Assembly: GCF_029543155.1 (NCBI RefSeq)
Contig: NZ_JARQXA010000001.1
Location: 992,001-1,056,000 of the forward strand
From: Sphingomonas sp. HITSZ_GF
GTDB taxonomy: Bacteria > Pseudomonadota > Alphaproteobacteria > Sphingomonadales > Sphingomonadaceae
DNA length: 64,000 nt
Direction of reading: 5' to 3'
The translations under genes were made by a program, and so were the position numbers. Shown in pieces: positions 38,742 through 52,741 of this stretch. Numbering within the stretch: the stretch's first letter is position 1; the number at the start of each line of letters is the position of its first letter. The notes below the pieces were generated by a model. The model was not told the origin of the DNA. It was given only the letters and a program-made list of their open reading frames with translations, and did no database searches.

Positions 38742-40598
38742 CTAGTTGTTCACCCCCTTGTAGGGGCGGAAATAATCCGAACCCGCCCATGCTGGCACCT
38801 CAACTGCGATTGCCTTGCCGCGCGTGTAGCTGGCGGCGGCATTGACATCGCCGGTGCCGCTATAGGCTGCGACATGGGGATAGGGATAGACGGGGCGGCT
38901 GCGCGCGGGGCCAGCCGGCGCAGCGGCGAACGCCGGCGGCGGTCCCGACGGACGTCCGGCACCCGGAGCACCCGGCGGCGGCAGCATTCCCGGAGGCGGA
39001 CCGCCCGCACCCGGCCGGCCCATGCCCGGAGGAGGCCCGTTGGGGCCACGACCGCCGCCCGGCAAGCCGAACTGGCTGCGCTTCGAGGGGTCGGCACTCC
39101 GCGTCTCGATCGCATCCGGCGCCTGCCCACCTTCGACCCAGGCCATGATCGGGGTCAGCAAGTCGAACTGGTTCGGTCCCTCGCCGCCGGAGCAATGACC
39201 CATGCCCGGCATCAGGTAGAGGCGCTCGAACCCTTCGGCGGCCGTCGCTCCCATCTGGCGACGCACCGCGTCGTGATAGGCGATGGTGTTGATCGGCGAG
39301 ATGTGCGGATCTGCCCAGCCATGGAAGAGGATGAGCTTGCCGCCGCGGCCTGCGAATGCCGACAGGTCCGGGCTGGTCGAGTCGAACAAGGTATGACGCT
39401 CGCGCAGGCGATCGAAGGTCGCGCGGTCGAACACGACGTCGGCGAGCTTTGCCGGCTGACCGTCGAGGAAGATCAGGTTCGCCATCGAGCCTTCGGCGAT
39501 CATCGTGCTGAAGATCGGCTGTTCCGCGCTCTGCGGCACATAAACGCCCGCCCATTGCAGCTCCGAACCATATTGCGGGCCGCCCTGGGTCAGCCGCTCT
39601 CCGGTCTTCGCATCGCGCGGTCCGTCATAGAAGCGCTGCGCGACTTCCGCTTCCGCGGCGCTCAGGCAGGACGTCGGGTCCTGGCCCGGCTTGCAGACCA
39701 CCGACTTGGTGTCAAACCGGCACTGGCCGGGCGTCGCGATGAGGCCATCGACCTGGCCATCAAGACCGTCACAGGCCTTGAGGACGGCGGCATGCAGGAT
39801 CGGGAGCCGCGATGCGAGGAGCACTGGCTTGCCGTCGGCGCCGGTGTTCGAACGGGCCTGCCAGGCATGGAACAGGCTGTTCTGTACGGTGAACGCCATC
39901 GCCGGGGCACCGGCGATGATGCCGTTGAAGTCCTCCGGAAAGCGCTGTGCCTCGACCAGCGCCTCGCGCCCGCCATCCGAGCAGCCGCTGAAATAGGAAT
40001 AGCGCTCGGCCTGGCCGTAAAATGCCTTGATCAGCGCCTTGGCGGTCAGCGCCGTCGCATGCACGCCGCGATAAGCGAAGTCGGCGCGCTTCTGGGGATC
40101 GCGGCCGAACTCGGCGCTCATGCCCTGATGCCCCATGTCGGTCGAGGCGACGACGAACCCGCCGGCCTGGACCGTCGGGCAGCCATCGGCCGCGCCAATC
40201 CGCAGGTTGAGGCTACCGCACAGGCCGCCGCAGCCGGTCTGGAGATAGCGCTGCGTCCAGCTCCTGGTCGGCAATTCGACGCGGAAGGTGATGCTCGGGG
40301 CAAGCGTGCCGTCGACCGCGCAGATCGGCTGGCCCTGCTCGCTCATGGTCTCCTCAGCCTTCTCGATCCGACTGCCGGCGCCACCCAGCGCCGTGACATC
40401 GAGCTTCGCCAGATCACCGCAGCTTGCCTTGGGAAGGACCACGCCGAGTGCCGCGGGAGCGCCCGCACCCGGGCGAACCGCGCGTGTCCCCTGCCCGACC
40501 GCTGCGTCCGGCGATGAAAGCAGCAGCCCGGCCGGCAGCGCCAGCGCAAGTGCCGCGAGCAGCACGCGCCTTGGCACGCGCATCGACAAGACAGTCAT
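38742..40598 (-). CDS. Tannase/feruloyl esterase family protein
   Basis: 618 residues, exported (signal near 8-35, RRVLLAALALALPAGLLLSS). The nucleophile Ser207 lies in SGCSDGGRE and the histidine His468 in MGHCSGG. The cysteines beside them (206, 469) form the CS-D-HC disulfide typical of this family, which hydrolyses galloyl or feruloyl esters. A proline/glycine-rich stretch of about 54 residues (38905-39066) is inserted before the conserved C-terminal RPVYPYPHVAAYSGTGD. AGGAG precedes ATG 40598. As last gene of the gallate operon it may free gallate from tannins; the exact substrate is inferred. Confidence 0.85.
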   Translation of the reverse strand: MTVLSMRVPRRVLLAALALALPAGLLLSSPDAAVGQGTRAVRPGAGAPAALGVVLPKASCGDLAKLDVTALGGAGSRIEKAEETMSEQGQPICAVDGTLAPSITFRVELPTRSWTQRYLQTGCGGLCGSLNLRIGAADGCPTVQAGGFVVASTDMGHQGMSAEFGRDPQKRADFAYRGVHATALTAKALIKAFYGQAERYSYFSGCSDGGREALVEAQRFPEDFNGIIAGAPAMAFTVQNSLFHAWQARSNTGADGKPVLLASRLPILHAAVLKACDGLDGQVDGLIATPGQCRFDTKSVVCKPGQDPTSCLSAAEAEVAQRFYDGPRDAKTGERLTQGGPQYGSELQWAGVYVPQSAEQPIFSTMIAEGSMANLIFLDGQPAKLADVVFDRATFDRLRERHTLFDSTSPDLSAFAGRGGKLILFHGWADPHISPINTIAYHDAVRRQMGATAAEGFERLYLMPGMGHCSGGEGPNQFDLLTPIMAWVEGGQAPDAIETRSADPSKRSQFGLPGGGRGPNGPPPGMGRPGAGGPPPGMLPPPGAPGAGRPSGPPPAFAAAPAGPARSRPVYPYPHVAAYSGTGDVNAAASYTRGKAIAVEVPAWAGSDYFRPYKGVNN

Positions 40599-40642
40599 GG
40601 AAGCCAATCTCCTGTTGAGACGAAGAGGGGTGAAGTGTGGAA

Positions 40643-41947
40643 TCATGCGCTGGTCATGGGCCGCACGAGCAGCAGGGCGACAGCACCGACGAGCGAGCCG
40701 CAGGCCATGATGAGCGCCACGGTCGCGAGGTCCATGCCACCCGCGAAGAGCAACCCGGCTATCACTGGCCCAAGCGCAGCACCGCCCCGCCCGATACCGA
40801 TGACGAGCCCCGTCCCGCCCGCCCGCAACCTGGTCGGGAATGCCTGGGCGAAGACGGCGTAGAGGCCGGCGGTCGCGCCATTCAGGAAGAAGCCGGCGAT
40901 ACCCGCGACAAGCGACAGCGCTGCGAGGGTGTGCAGTTCCTGGCCGAAGCCGACGACCGCGACGGCGCCGCCGACCATTGCGGCCATGACCAGCCCGCGA
41001 ACCGGGAAACGCTGGCTGAGCAGGCTGACGACAAGCGCTCCGGTCGCACCGCCCAGATTTGCCCAGACCAGCACCTGACCAGCCATCGCCGGCGCTATGC
41101 CGAGATCGGCGACGATCTTCGGAATCCACTTCATCAGGAAGTAGAAGGTCATGATGTGTGCGAAGTAGCTGAGCATCAGCAACAGCGTGATGCGCGCCAT
41201 GCCCGGTGCGAAAGCATCCGCCAGCCGGGTCTTGGCGGCGACCGGATCGAGCGGAGGAAGCGCGGAAAGGGCGGCGCGCCCCTGGCGCGCAAGCGTATGG
41301 TTGACCCGCGCCAACGCCCCGGCGGGCTGTTTCAGGCAGAGAAAGGCGATGGTCTCGGGCACGAGCCAAAGGACCAGCGGAATGAAGGCGGCGGTGACGA
41401 TCGCGCCAAGCGCGAAGATCGATTGCCACTGGCCCGTTGCGCCGAGGATCACGGAGGCGATGCTGCCTCCAACGACCGCGCCCATCGGATAGCCGCCGGC
41501 CATGATCGCGACCGCCAGGTTACGCCGGCGCGCATTGGCGCATTCCGCGACGATCGCATTGGTCGCGGCCAGCATGCCGCCGATCCCAAGCCCGGTGAAC
41601 AGGCGTACGGCCGAAAGCGCGAAGACATTCGTCGACAGGGCGGCGAGCCCCATGCCGGTCGCCATGATCACCAGACAGGCCAGGATCATCGGTCGCCGGC
41701 CGAGCCGATCCGCGAGCGCGCCTAGCGCAAAGGCGCCGATCGCCATTCCGATCAGCTCCATCGACAGCACCACGCCAAGGGCTGCGCGGTCGACATGCCA
41801 ATCGGACGCGATGCCGGGCGATGCGAAGGAGATCGACAGGACGTCGAAGCCGTCCAGCGCATTGAGCGCAGTCGCAATCGCGATCGCCAGCACCTGGCGC
41901 GGATGCATGGGCTCGCGCGCGATAAGCTCGCGGGGATCCTCGCTCAT
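40643..41947 (-). CDS. MFS transporter, aromatic acid:H+ symporter family
   Basis: 434 residues with 12 membrane helices. The first helix has the NALDGFDVLSISFASPGI motif characteristic of AAHS carriers such as PcaK and GalT. The loop 2-3 MFS motif is GALADRLGRRPMILAC, and a second copy-like loop appears mid-protein. The ATG overlaps the gallate dioxygenase stop (ATGA), so the two are coupled. Gallate is the likely substrate from context; protocatechuate or similar acids are possible. Confidence 0.88.
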   Translation of the reverse strand: MSEDPRELIAREPMHPRQVLAIAIATALNALDGFDVLSISFASPGIASDWHVDRAALGVVLSMELIGMAIGAFALGALADRLGRRPMILACLVIMATGMGLAALSTNVFALSAVRLFTGLGIGGMLAATNAIVAECANARRRNLAVAIMAGGYPMGAVVGGSIASVILGATGQWQSIFALGAIVTAAFIPLVLWLVPETIAFLCLKQPAGALARVNHTLARQGRAALSALPPLDPVAAKTRLADAFAPGMARITLLLMLSYFAHIMTFYFLMKWIPKIVADLGIAPAMAGQVLVWANLGGATGALVVSLLSQRFPVRGLVMAAMVGGAVAVVGFGQELHTLAALSLVAGIAGFFLNGATAGLYAVFAQAFPTRLRAGGTGLVIGIGRGGAALGPVIAGLLFAGGMDLATVALIMACGSLVGAVALLLVRPMTSA

Positions 41948-43191
41948 GCGCCCTCTCCCTCTTTGAGGCTCTTTCCGACCGAGTAGAGCGCGCCGGGCGC
42001 ATTTCGGCTGGCCTGGAATTGCGCGAGCGTCTCGCCGCGCATGCCCGCGTAAACAACGGCGTTGGGTAGGCCGAGCACGGCGGCGAGCTTCTCGAGCCCG
42101 AAGAAGATCGCCCCGCGCTCGATGAGTCGGGTCCAGTCTCGCGAGTGGATCAGGTTCTGCTCCTCGGCGCTCAGTCCCGATGCCGCCAGCATGCCTTCCT
42201 CGTCGGCGAGGAAGGCGGCGCGGTGCGCGGGCTCGACCATCTGCTGGAGGAAGCGGTTCAGGTCGTAGTTCTGCACGCTCACGTCGAGCGTGAACGGCTG
42301 GCTGTGTGGCAGCGCCAGCATGGCAGGATCGAGATCCGTCGCCAGCGGCTGTGGCTCAGGATTTTCGAGCAGCAACGTCGCAATACCGGTCATCGAAGGC
42401 AGGTAGTAGTTGCGCGAGAGCAGCTTGGGAGCGGCGGCGAGCGCGCCGCGCATCACCAGCCACATCACCACTTCCGAGCTTTCCCAACCACCGCGCATCG
42501 CCAGCTCGGCCTGGCTCATGCCGGCAAGCACCTCGGGATCCTCGACGATCAGGTCGAGGAACTGCCGGTCCCATTCGGGATCGTTGAAGCCGGCGCGCTT
42601 GCCGTGGACCTGGTGGGAAAGGCCGCCGGTCGCGACGATCGCGACCGACAGGTCCTCGGGATAGCTCTCGATCGCGCGGCGCAGCGCCCGGCCCAGCTTC
42701 CAGCAGCGCCGGGCGCTCGGTACCGGGTTCTGTAGCACACCGACCGCCAGCGGAATCATCTGCACGGGCCAGCCCTGACGGTGATCGTAGAGCAGGCTCA
42801 GCGGCGAGAAGGCACCATGATCCAGCGGCCGGCGCTGGAAGAACGAAAGGTCGAATTCGGCGGCGACCAGCTGTTCGCCGATATGGCGGGCCAGACCGGG
42901 ATGTCCGGGTACCGGCAGGATGTCGCGCGGCCCTCCCCCTTCGTCGGCGCAGTGGTGCATCGGGCCCACGCCCAGCGCAAATGCCGAGTAGTGATCGAAG
43001 AAGAAGGAGGTGACGTGATCGTTATAGATCACGAAGACCACATCTGGCTTCTTCTCCGCCAGCCAGGCTTTCAAGGGCTCATAGGCGGCGAAGATCGGTG
43101 CCCAGGCCGGGTCCTGCTGCTTGCCCGCGTCGAGGGCGAAGCCGATGGTCGGGGTATGCGACGTGCCGATGCCGCCGATGATGCGCGCCAT
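41944..43191 (-). CDS. desB: Gallate dioxygenase (copy 1)
   Basis: 415 residues. Extradiol dioxygenase of the LigB superfamily with a fused LigA-like C-terminal domain (from about 300, ...RFLQQMVEPAHRAAFLADEEG), the layout of DesB and GalA, which open gallate to 4-oxalomesaconate. Iron ligands His12, His59 and Glu240 and the catalytic His125 and His193 are all in place (DesB has nearly the same numbering). A partial second copy lies at 63141 on the other strand, nearly identical in its middle part. It lies 12 bases after the hydrolase gene. Confidence 0.93.
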   Translation of the reverse strand: MARIIGGIGTSHTPTIGFALDAGKQQDPAWAPIFAAYEPLKAWLAEKKPDVVFVIYNDHVTSFFFDHYSAFALGVGPMHHCADEGGGPRDILPVPGHPGLARHIGEQLVAAEFDLSFFQRRPLDHGAFSPLSLLYDHRQGWPVQMIPLAVGVLQNPVPSARRCWKLGRALRRAIESYPEDLSVAIVATGGLSHQVHGKRAGFNDPEWDRQFLDLIVEDPEVLAGMSQAELAMRGGWESSEVVMWLVMRGALAAAPKLLSRNYYLPSMTGIATLLLENPEPQPLATDLDPAMLALPHSQPFTLDVSVQNYDLNRFLQQMVEPAHRAAFLADEEGMLAASGLSAEEQNLIHSRDWTRLIERGAIFFGLEKLAAVLGLPNAVVYAGMRGETLAQFQASRNAPGALYSVGKSLKEGEGA

Positions 43192-43203
43192 TATCGTTTC
43201 CGG

Positions 43204-44133
43204 TTATCGTGCAGGGGCCGGCGCTGCCGCGAAGGCGCGCTCGAGAAAATCGATGACGATTGCGAGATTGGCAGGCGCGTCGAAGGCAGGATCGATATGC
43301 TTGGCGCCTGGCAGCAGGTCGATGCGCACCGGCGCGCCCGCCTTTTTCAAGGCGTCGGCCAACACGATGCTCTGCTGATGCGGCACCATGCAATCCGCCG
43401 TGCCCGCCTGGACCAGCACGGGCGGGGATGTCGGCCCAACATAGGTGAGCGGGCTCGCCTGGCGCGCCAGATCGCGATGCTGCTGGACAGGTCCGCCCAG
43501 CCATTTTGACTCGGGGCTGTCCGCCGCATCGTGGCCCGCCGAGCTGGCACCGCAGGCCGACGCCTTGAGCTGGGCGTCCATCGTGTCGAACTGCGTGGGC
43601 GGATACATCGCGACGATTGCCGAGACCGGCGCTGGCGCGCCGGTACCGATCGGCGCGCGCCCGGCGGCGAGCCCGGTGAGCAGCACCAGATTGGCACCGG
43701 CGGACTTGCCCCACAGCGCAATGCGGCCCGGGTCGAGATCGAGCGAAGGCGCACGCCGGCGGAGGTCGAGCAACGCAGCAGTCACGTCGTTGGCGGCCGC
43801 GGGGAAGCGTGCCTCGCCGCTCATGCGGTAATTGACGCTGGCAACTGCGATGCCGTGTGACAGAAGCGCTGTGATATCCTGCTTCAATCCATCATGCCCG
43901 CGCTTGTCGCCAAAGGCGAAGGCGCCGCCATGCACCGTCAGGACAACCGGGAACGGCCCCTTGCCCGCGGGCTTCCACAGGTCGAAGCGCTGCGCCGGAT
44001 TGGCACCATAGGCGATGTCCGCCACCGTCGGAGCAGGCGGCGCCGAGGCAAGATAGGTCCAGCCGCCATAAGCCGCCGCGCCCGCGACAAGGACCGCGGC
44101 GCCGATCAACAGCCGCTTGATACTGCGCTTCAT
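43204..44133 (-). CDS. Alpha/beta hydrolase, HSL/acetylesterase-like
   Basis: 309 residues. An N-terminal signal or anchor (8-28) leads to a hydrolase with oxyanion motif HGG (68-70), nucleophile Ser144 in GKSAG, and acid/base residues in TADCMVP and GAKHID. AGGAG lies seven bases before ATG 44133. Genes on both sides belong to gallate use, so an aromatic ester may be the substrate; this is inference. It could act together with the tannase in the periplasm. Confidence 0.85.
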   Translation of the reverse strand: MKRSIKRLLIGAAVLVAGAAAYGGWTYLASAPPAPTVADIAYGANPAQRFDLWKPAGKGPFPVVLTVHGGAFAFGDKRGHDGLKQDITALLSHGIAVASVNYRMSGEARFPAAANDVTAALLDLRRRAPSLDLDPGRIALWGKSAGANLVLLTGLAAGRAPIGTGAPAPVSAIVAMYPPTQFDTMDAQLKASACGASSAGHDAADSPESKWLGGPVQQHRDLARQASPLTYVGPTSPPVLVQAGTADCMVPHQQSIVLADALKKAGAPVRIDLLPGAKHIDPAFDAPANLAIVIDFLERAFAAAPAPAR

Positions 44134-44163
44134 GCAAATACTCCTGGCGCGGATGGGCGCGAC

Positions 44164-44188
44164 GGGGGCTCGCCAAACGCGAGCCCCC
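44164..44188 (-). other. Intercistronic hairpin in the gallate operon
   Basis: Perfect 10-base stem GGGGGCTCGC/GCGAGCCCCC with a five-base loop between the TonB receptor gene and the hydrolase gene. No T run follows on the minus strand. It may stop part of the transcripts or protect the 3' end of the receptor message so that the receptor is made in excess. Confidence 0.6.
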
Positions 44189-44196
44189 ACCCCCCC

Positions 44197-46545
<2,349 letters not shown>

Positions 46546-46722
46546 AGAACCCCTCCCATCCTCTCGATGTGCCCCTTTTTCGGAGCCTCGGGCATTCCAT
46601 AACCGCTGTTGGCACGCTGCTCCCCCTGCCCGTAAGGACAGGTGGGTCAGGGCGTCGCCGCGCTTGCTGCCGCGCATCCGGGCTGCGAGAGTCGGCATTG
46701 TTGCAATGTCAGTGGTGAGCCC

Positions 46723-47319
46723 ATGCGCGTCTTCTTGGTCGATGATCATCCGCTGTTCCGCCAGGCACTGGCGGAGACGGTGCATGGCATCGAAGGTGCA
46801 ATCGAAGTCGCCGAGTTCGAGACGCTGGCGGCAGTTCGATCCGCGCTCGCCGAGGACGCCGAGGTTGCGCTGATCATGCTCGATCTCAAGCTGCCCGACA
46901 GCAACGGCGTGACCGGCCTTTTGTCGCTGAAGGCACTGTTTCCACAGGTGCCGATCGCAATCGTGTCAGCCGCGGATGATCCCGAAACCATCAAGACCGC
47001 GATTGCCTGCGGTGCCGCCGGCTTCGTACCGAAATCAGCCGATGTCGAGGAGCTGAGCGCGGCGGTGGAGACCCTTCTCAAGGGCGAGCAATGGTTCACC
47101 AAGGGGACGCCGCTTGCAGCAGGCACCGCGTTGACCCCGGCCCAGGCCAAGGTCCTGGACGCTGTACGTCGCGGGCTGATGAACAAGCAGATCGCCTATG
47201 AGCTCGGGATCAGCGAACGGACAGTCAAATTCCACCTACACACCGTGTTTCGCAAGCTCGGCGCGCAGACCAGGGCTCAGCTGGTGGCGCTGGCCGTCGA
47301 GGGTGCGTCATCGCCCTGA
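46723..47319 (+). CDS. LuxR-family response regulator
   Basis: 198 residues. Receiver domain 1-115 with Asp54 in IMLDLKLPDS and the switch lysine in FVPKSADV, then a LuxR-type HTH (LTPAQAKVLDAVRRGLMNKQ, ELGISERTVKFHLHTVFRKL). The start MRVFLVDDHPLF is fixed by the domain boundary. The 3' end overlaps the hybrid kinase gene by 43 bases, tail to tail. It is the likely partner of that kinase and a likely activator of the divergent receptor operon. Confidence 0.88.
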   Translation: MRVFLVDDHPLFRQALAETVHGIEGAIEVAEFETLAAVRSALAEDAEVALIMLDLKLPDSNGVTGLLSLKALFPQVPIAIVSAADDPETIKTAIACGAAGFVPKSADVEELSAAVETLLKGEQWFTKGTPLAAGTALTPAQAKVLDAVRRGLMNKQIAYELGISERTVKFHLHTVFRKLGAQTRAQLVALAVEGASSP

Positions 47320-50300
47320 GCCTTTACGGCGGCTTCGATCAGCACGGCCTGAAGCACCAGCGGCGCGATCGGCTTGTTGAGCACCACGATACCGTTCAGC
47401 TCGGCCGGCGCACTGCTCCAGCCAGGATCCGGGGTGGCCGTCAGCAACAGACGCAGCCCAGCACGCCCGGCCAGTCGCCGCAGCAGCGCCAGACCATCCT
47501 CGCCGCCCAGATGATAATCGGCAATCGCGACATCCCATCTCCCTTGCGCACTGACCGCGTCCGCTGTCGCGGCGCCGGTAACCCGCCCGCCCCAGCGCTC
47601 GATCAGCGCGGTGGTGCTGAGCAGCACGTCGGGGTCGTCGTCAACGCACAGCACACGCAGGCCACCGAGCTGGGGCGGGACATCCTCGAGAACGGGGCGC
47701 GACGCGAGCGCCGCGGTGGACGGCACCAAGATCGCGAACGTGCTGCCGCGGCCCGGTTGCGAGCGGACAGCCAATGTGTGGCCAAGCACCTGGGAGACGC
47801 GTGCGACGATGGCGAGACCTAGCCCTGCCCCCTCTGACAGCGCCTTTCCCTCATCGAGGCGGCTATATTCGGCGAATGCTACCGGGAGCGCCTCGGGGGC
47901 AATGCCGACGCCGCTGTCTCGTACTTCGAATCGGATGTCCGAGCCTGCCGGACGACAGGCAAGTACTACACGCCCGCTTGGCGTGTAGCGGATCGCATTG
48001 ACCAGCAGGTTCTGCAGCATCGAGCGCAGCAGATCCGGATCGGAACGCCCCCACCGATGGGTCGGCATCACGACCAGTTCAATGCCCCGCGCCCGCGCCT
48101 GGCCCTCGAACTCTTCATGGAGCGCCATGAGCAGTTCGCCGGCATCCACCGGTTCAAGCTTGGGCTTAAGCGCGCCGATCTCGAGCTGAGAGAGATGCAG
48201 CAAAGCGCGCAGCAACCGATGCGCACCCTCCACCGCCTGATCCGCGCGCTGGACGAGCGACGCGACCTGCGGGTCGCCGCGGACACCCGCAAGTGCATTG
48301 CCGAGGAAGAGCCGTGCGGCATGCAGCGGCTGGACAAGGTCATGGCTGGCGGCGGCGACGAAGCGCTGCTGCGCGCCCGTGGCACGCTCGGCCACCTGTT
48401 TGGCGGATGCCAGCGCGGCATTCACATCGACAAGTTCGGCGGTGCGGGCCTGGACGCGCTGCTCCAATTCCTCGTTGCTAGCGGCCAACACCCGCTCGGC
48501 CTGCTTCAACCCAGTAATGTCGGTGAACGTGGTGAGATACCGCCCCGCGCCCAGCGGCGTGCCGATGATGCGCAGCGTCCGGTCCTGCTCGAGCGCCACT
48601 TCTTCCTCGAACCGCTCTCGCCCTTCTACCGCCGCAAGGCGTCGTTCGGCATAGTGGCGGATGGCGCCTGTATCGACACGGTCCGCGACAATAGCGAACA
48701 GCTCCCGCAGCGGCTTGCCGACATGAACCGCCTCACGCGGAAGGCGCATGAGCTCGAGGTAGCGCGCATTCCAGGCAACGAGCCGCATCTCCGCATCGAC
48801 GACATAGACGCCCTGGTCGAGGCTCTCTAATGTGGTTTGCAGCAGTTCGCGGCCGAACTGCACCGCGTGCGCCGCCTCGTCGAGGATGCGGCTCACCTCG
48901 GCAGCATCCTGGTTGCCGGCGGCTAGCGCAATCGCAACGACATTCCGCGCCGAGGGCGCGCCGATGACGCCGGCGAGCATGCGCTCGGCAGCCCGTGCCA
49001 GCGCCGGACTGACCGGACTTGCATCGGCGAACTCCGCGTCGGGCACTTCGAGGCGAAGGTCGCGAAGCGCCCGTCCGGCCTGTTCCTCGCCCAGGAACTG
49101 GGTAAGCAGCCCGCGCAGATCGGCGACCGTCGCGCCAAGACCATGCGGGTCGCTCTGTCCTGCTCCCGGGGCCCGCGCGACGAACGTCGTCGCCTGGATC
49201 GTGTCGATGAGCCGAGGTGCAGTCCGCAACGAGACCAGGATGTAGCAAGCCAGATTGAGCGCGAGGCTCGCCACGATCGCGAGGCTCGCGGCGTTGCCGG
49301 GATATTGCGGGATGCCATCCACCGCGGGCACCGGCGCCGCATGCGCGCCAAAGGCGGGTGCCGCGATCGCGACCGCCCAGACCAGCATGCCCGCGAGGAT
49401 GCCGGCAATGGCACCGCGGGCATGCCCCTGGCGCCAATAGAGCCCGCCGAGCAGCGCCGGAAGCAGCTGCGCAGACGCGGCGAGCGCGGTGATGCCGAGC
49501 TGGGTTGGGCCCAGCGCGTCGCGCAAACCGACATAATAGAGCCAGGCGAGCAACCCGATCGCCACGGTGGTGAGGCGCCGGACCCGGAGGATCGACCGCC
49601 CGACCCGTGCGCTTGCGCCCGCGCGCGCCTGGGCGGATGCCATCAACGGCAGCACGATCGCATTCGAGACCATCGCCGCGACCGCCGTCGTCTCGACAAC
49701 AACCATGGCCGCGCCGGCGGAGAGGCCGCCCAGGATCGCGATGACTGCAATCGCTTGCGACTGGTGCGCGATGGGCAGGGCCAGAACCAGCATGTCGGGA
49801 TCCACCCCCGCGACGTTGAAGCCGCCGCGCAACGCAAGCGAGATCGCAAGCACGGCGAGCGCCCAGAGCGAAAAATATGCTGGCACCAGCCAGCTCGCGA
49901 CGCGGACATCCTTCTCCCGCTCGAGCGTAACGAAGGCGAGATGAAACTGACGGGGCAAGGTGAGGGTCGTGAACACGCAGAGGAGCGTGGCGGTCACGAA
50001 GGGGAAGTTCATTTGCGGCAGCAGCGGCGGGATCGTTGCCACCCCGCGCGCGATCCCGCCGGGGTTCCCTGAAAGCAACCACAATCCGAGGCCGGCGACA
50101 CAGGCTAGGCCGGCCAGCTTCACGCAGGATTCGAAGGCAACCATCGCGACAAGACCGCGGTTCTGCTGGGTAAGGCTGGGCCGCTGGACGCCGAACACCA
50201 CGGCGAAGGTCATGAGTAAGGCGACGAGCACGAGCACCTGCCACGCTGCGGGCTGGCCACTGCCCGTCGCGAAATTCCAAGCCCGTGCGAGTGCGATCAG

Positions 50301-50702
50301 CTGAAGCGCGATATAGGGCAGCGCGCCGATCGTAGCGACCAAGGCGACAAGCACGCCCAATGCACTGCTCTTGCCGTAGCGGGCGGCAAGAAAATCTGCG
50401 AGCGATCCGACATTCTCCCGCTTCGACAACGCGGCGATGCGCCGCCAGATCGGGAATCCCAGCGTGATCGATAGGATCGGCCCCAGCACATTGGCGAGGT
50501 ACATCCAGATGCCGGCGCCCGCGTCGCCGACTGCGCCGAAATAGGTCCATGAGGAACACAGCGTCGCGAGCGACAGGCCGTAGAACAGTCCGCTGGTCCA
50601 GGGCCGCCATCCGCGCCCGCGGCGCTCCGCCAGCCATCCGATGGCGACGAGCAGGCCGAGATAGGCGCAGATCGAACCGATGATGAGGGGCAGGCTCAGC
50701 AC
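47277..50702 (-). CDS. Hybrid histidine kinase with N-terminal sodium/solute symporter domain
   Basis: 1141 residues. Residues 1-500 are a 12-13 helix SSSF transporter-like domain. A PAS domain (about 612-735), a coiled coil (735-775), HisKA with His787 in AASHDLVQPLHAARLF, HATPase (N-box QNLLVNAIRYTPSG; GAGLGLAIV) and a receiver with Asp1062 in IADYHLGGEDG follow. Kinases with this build exist in pseudomonads and sphingomonads (CbrA/ErcS'-like). It starts 48 bases after ligI on the same strand and may be read from the ligKUI transcript. The ligand is unknown; an aromatic acid is a reasonable guess. Confidence 0.9.
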   Translation of the reverse strand: MLSLPLIIGSICAYLGLLVAIGWLAERRGRGWRPWTSGLFYGLSLATLCSSWTYFGAVGDAGAGIWMYLANVLGPILSITLGFPIWRRIAALSKRENVGSLADFLAARYGKSSALGVLVALVATIGALPYIALQLIALARAWNFATGSGQPAAWQVLVLVALLMTFAVVFGVQRPSLTQQNRGLVAMVAFESCVKLAGLACVAGLGLWLLSGNPGGIARGVATIPPLLPQMNFPFVTATLLCVFTTLTLPRQFHLAFVTLEREKDVRVASWLVPAYFSLWALAVLAISLALRGGFNVAGVDPDMLVLALPIAHQSQAIAVIAILGGLSAGAAMVVVETTAVAAMVSNAIVLPLMASAQARAGASARVGRSILRVRRLTTVAIGLLAWLYYVGLRDALGPTQLGITALAASAQLLPALLGGLYWRQGHARGAIAGILAGMLVWAVAIAAPAFGAHAAPVPAVDGIPQYPGNAASLAIVASLALNLACYILVSLRTAPRLIDTIQATTFVARAPGAGQSDPHGLGATVADLRGLLTQFLGEEQAGRALRDLRLEVPDAEFADASPVSPALARAAERMLAGVIGAPSARNVVAIALAAGNQDAAEVSRILDEAAHAVQFGRELLQTTLESLDQGVYVVDAEMRLVAWNARYLELMRLPREAVHVGKPLRELFAIVADRVDTGAIRHYAERRLAAVEGRERFEEEVALEQDRTLRIIGTPLGAGRYLTTFTDITGLKQAERVLAASNEELEQRVQARTAELVDVNAALASAKQVAERATGAQQRFVAAASHDLVQPLHAARLFLGNALAGVRGDPQVASLVQRADQAVEGAHRLLRALLHLSQLEIGALKPKLEPVDAGELLMALHEEFEGQARARGIELVVMPTHRWGRSDPDLLRSMLQNLLVNAIRYTPSGRVVLACRPAGSDIRFEVRDSGVGIAPEALPVAFAEYSRLDEGKALSEGAGLGLAIVARVSQVLGHTLAVRSQPGRGSTFAILVPSTAALASRPVLEDVPPQLGGLRVLCVDDDPDVLLSTTALIERWGGRVTGAATADAVSAQGRWDVAIADYHLGGEDGLALLRRLAGRAGLRLLLTATPDPGWSSAPAELNGIVVLNKPIAPLVLQAVLIEAAVKAQGDDAPSTASATS

Positions 50703-50750
50703 GGCGACATGCTAACCTGACCTCCCGAGGTCGCCAATCCGGCCAAAGGG

Positions 50751-52733
<1,983 letters not shown>

Positions 52734-52741
<8 letters not shown>

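Noticed and set aside
41944..43191. Copy 1 of the gallate dioxygenase as a LigB of protocatechuate dioxygenase
   Set aside because: It is one 415-residue chain with a LigA-like tail, while separate ligA and ligB genes are present at 56.6-57.9 kb.
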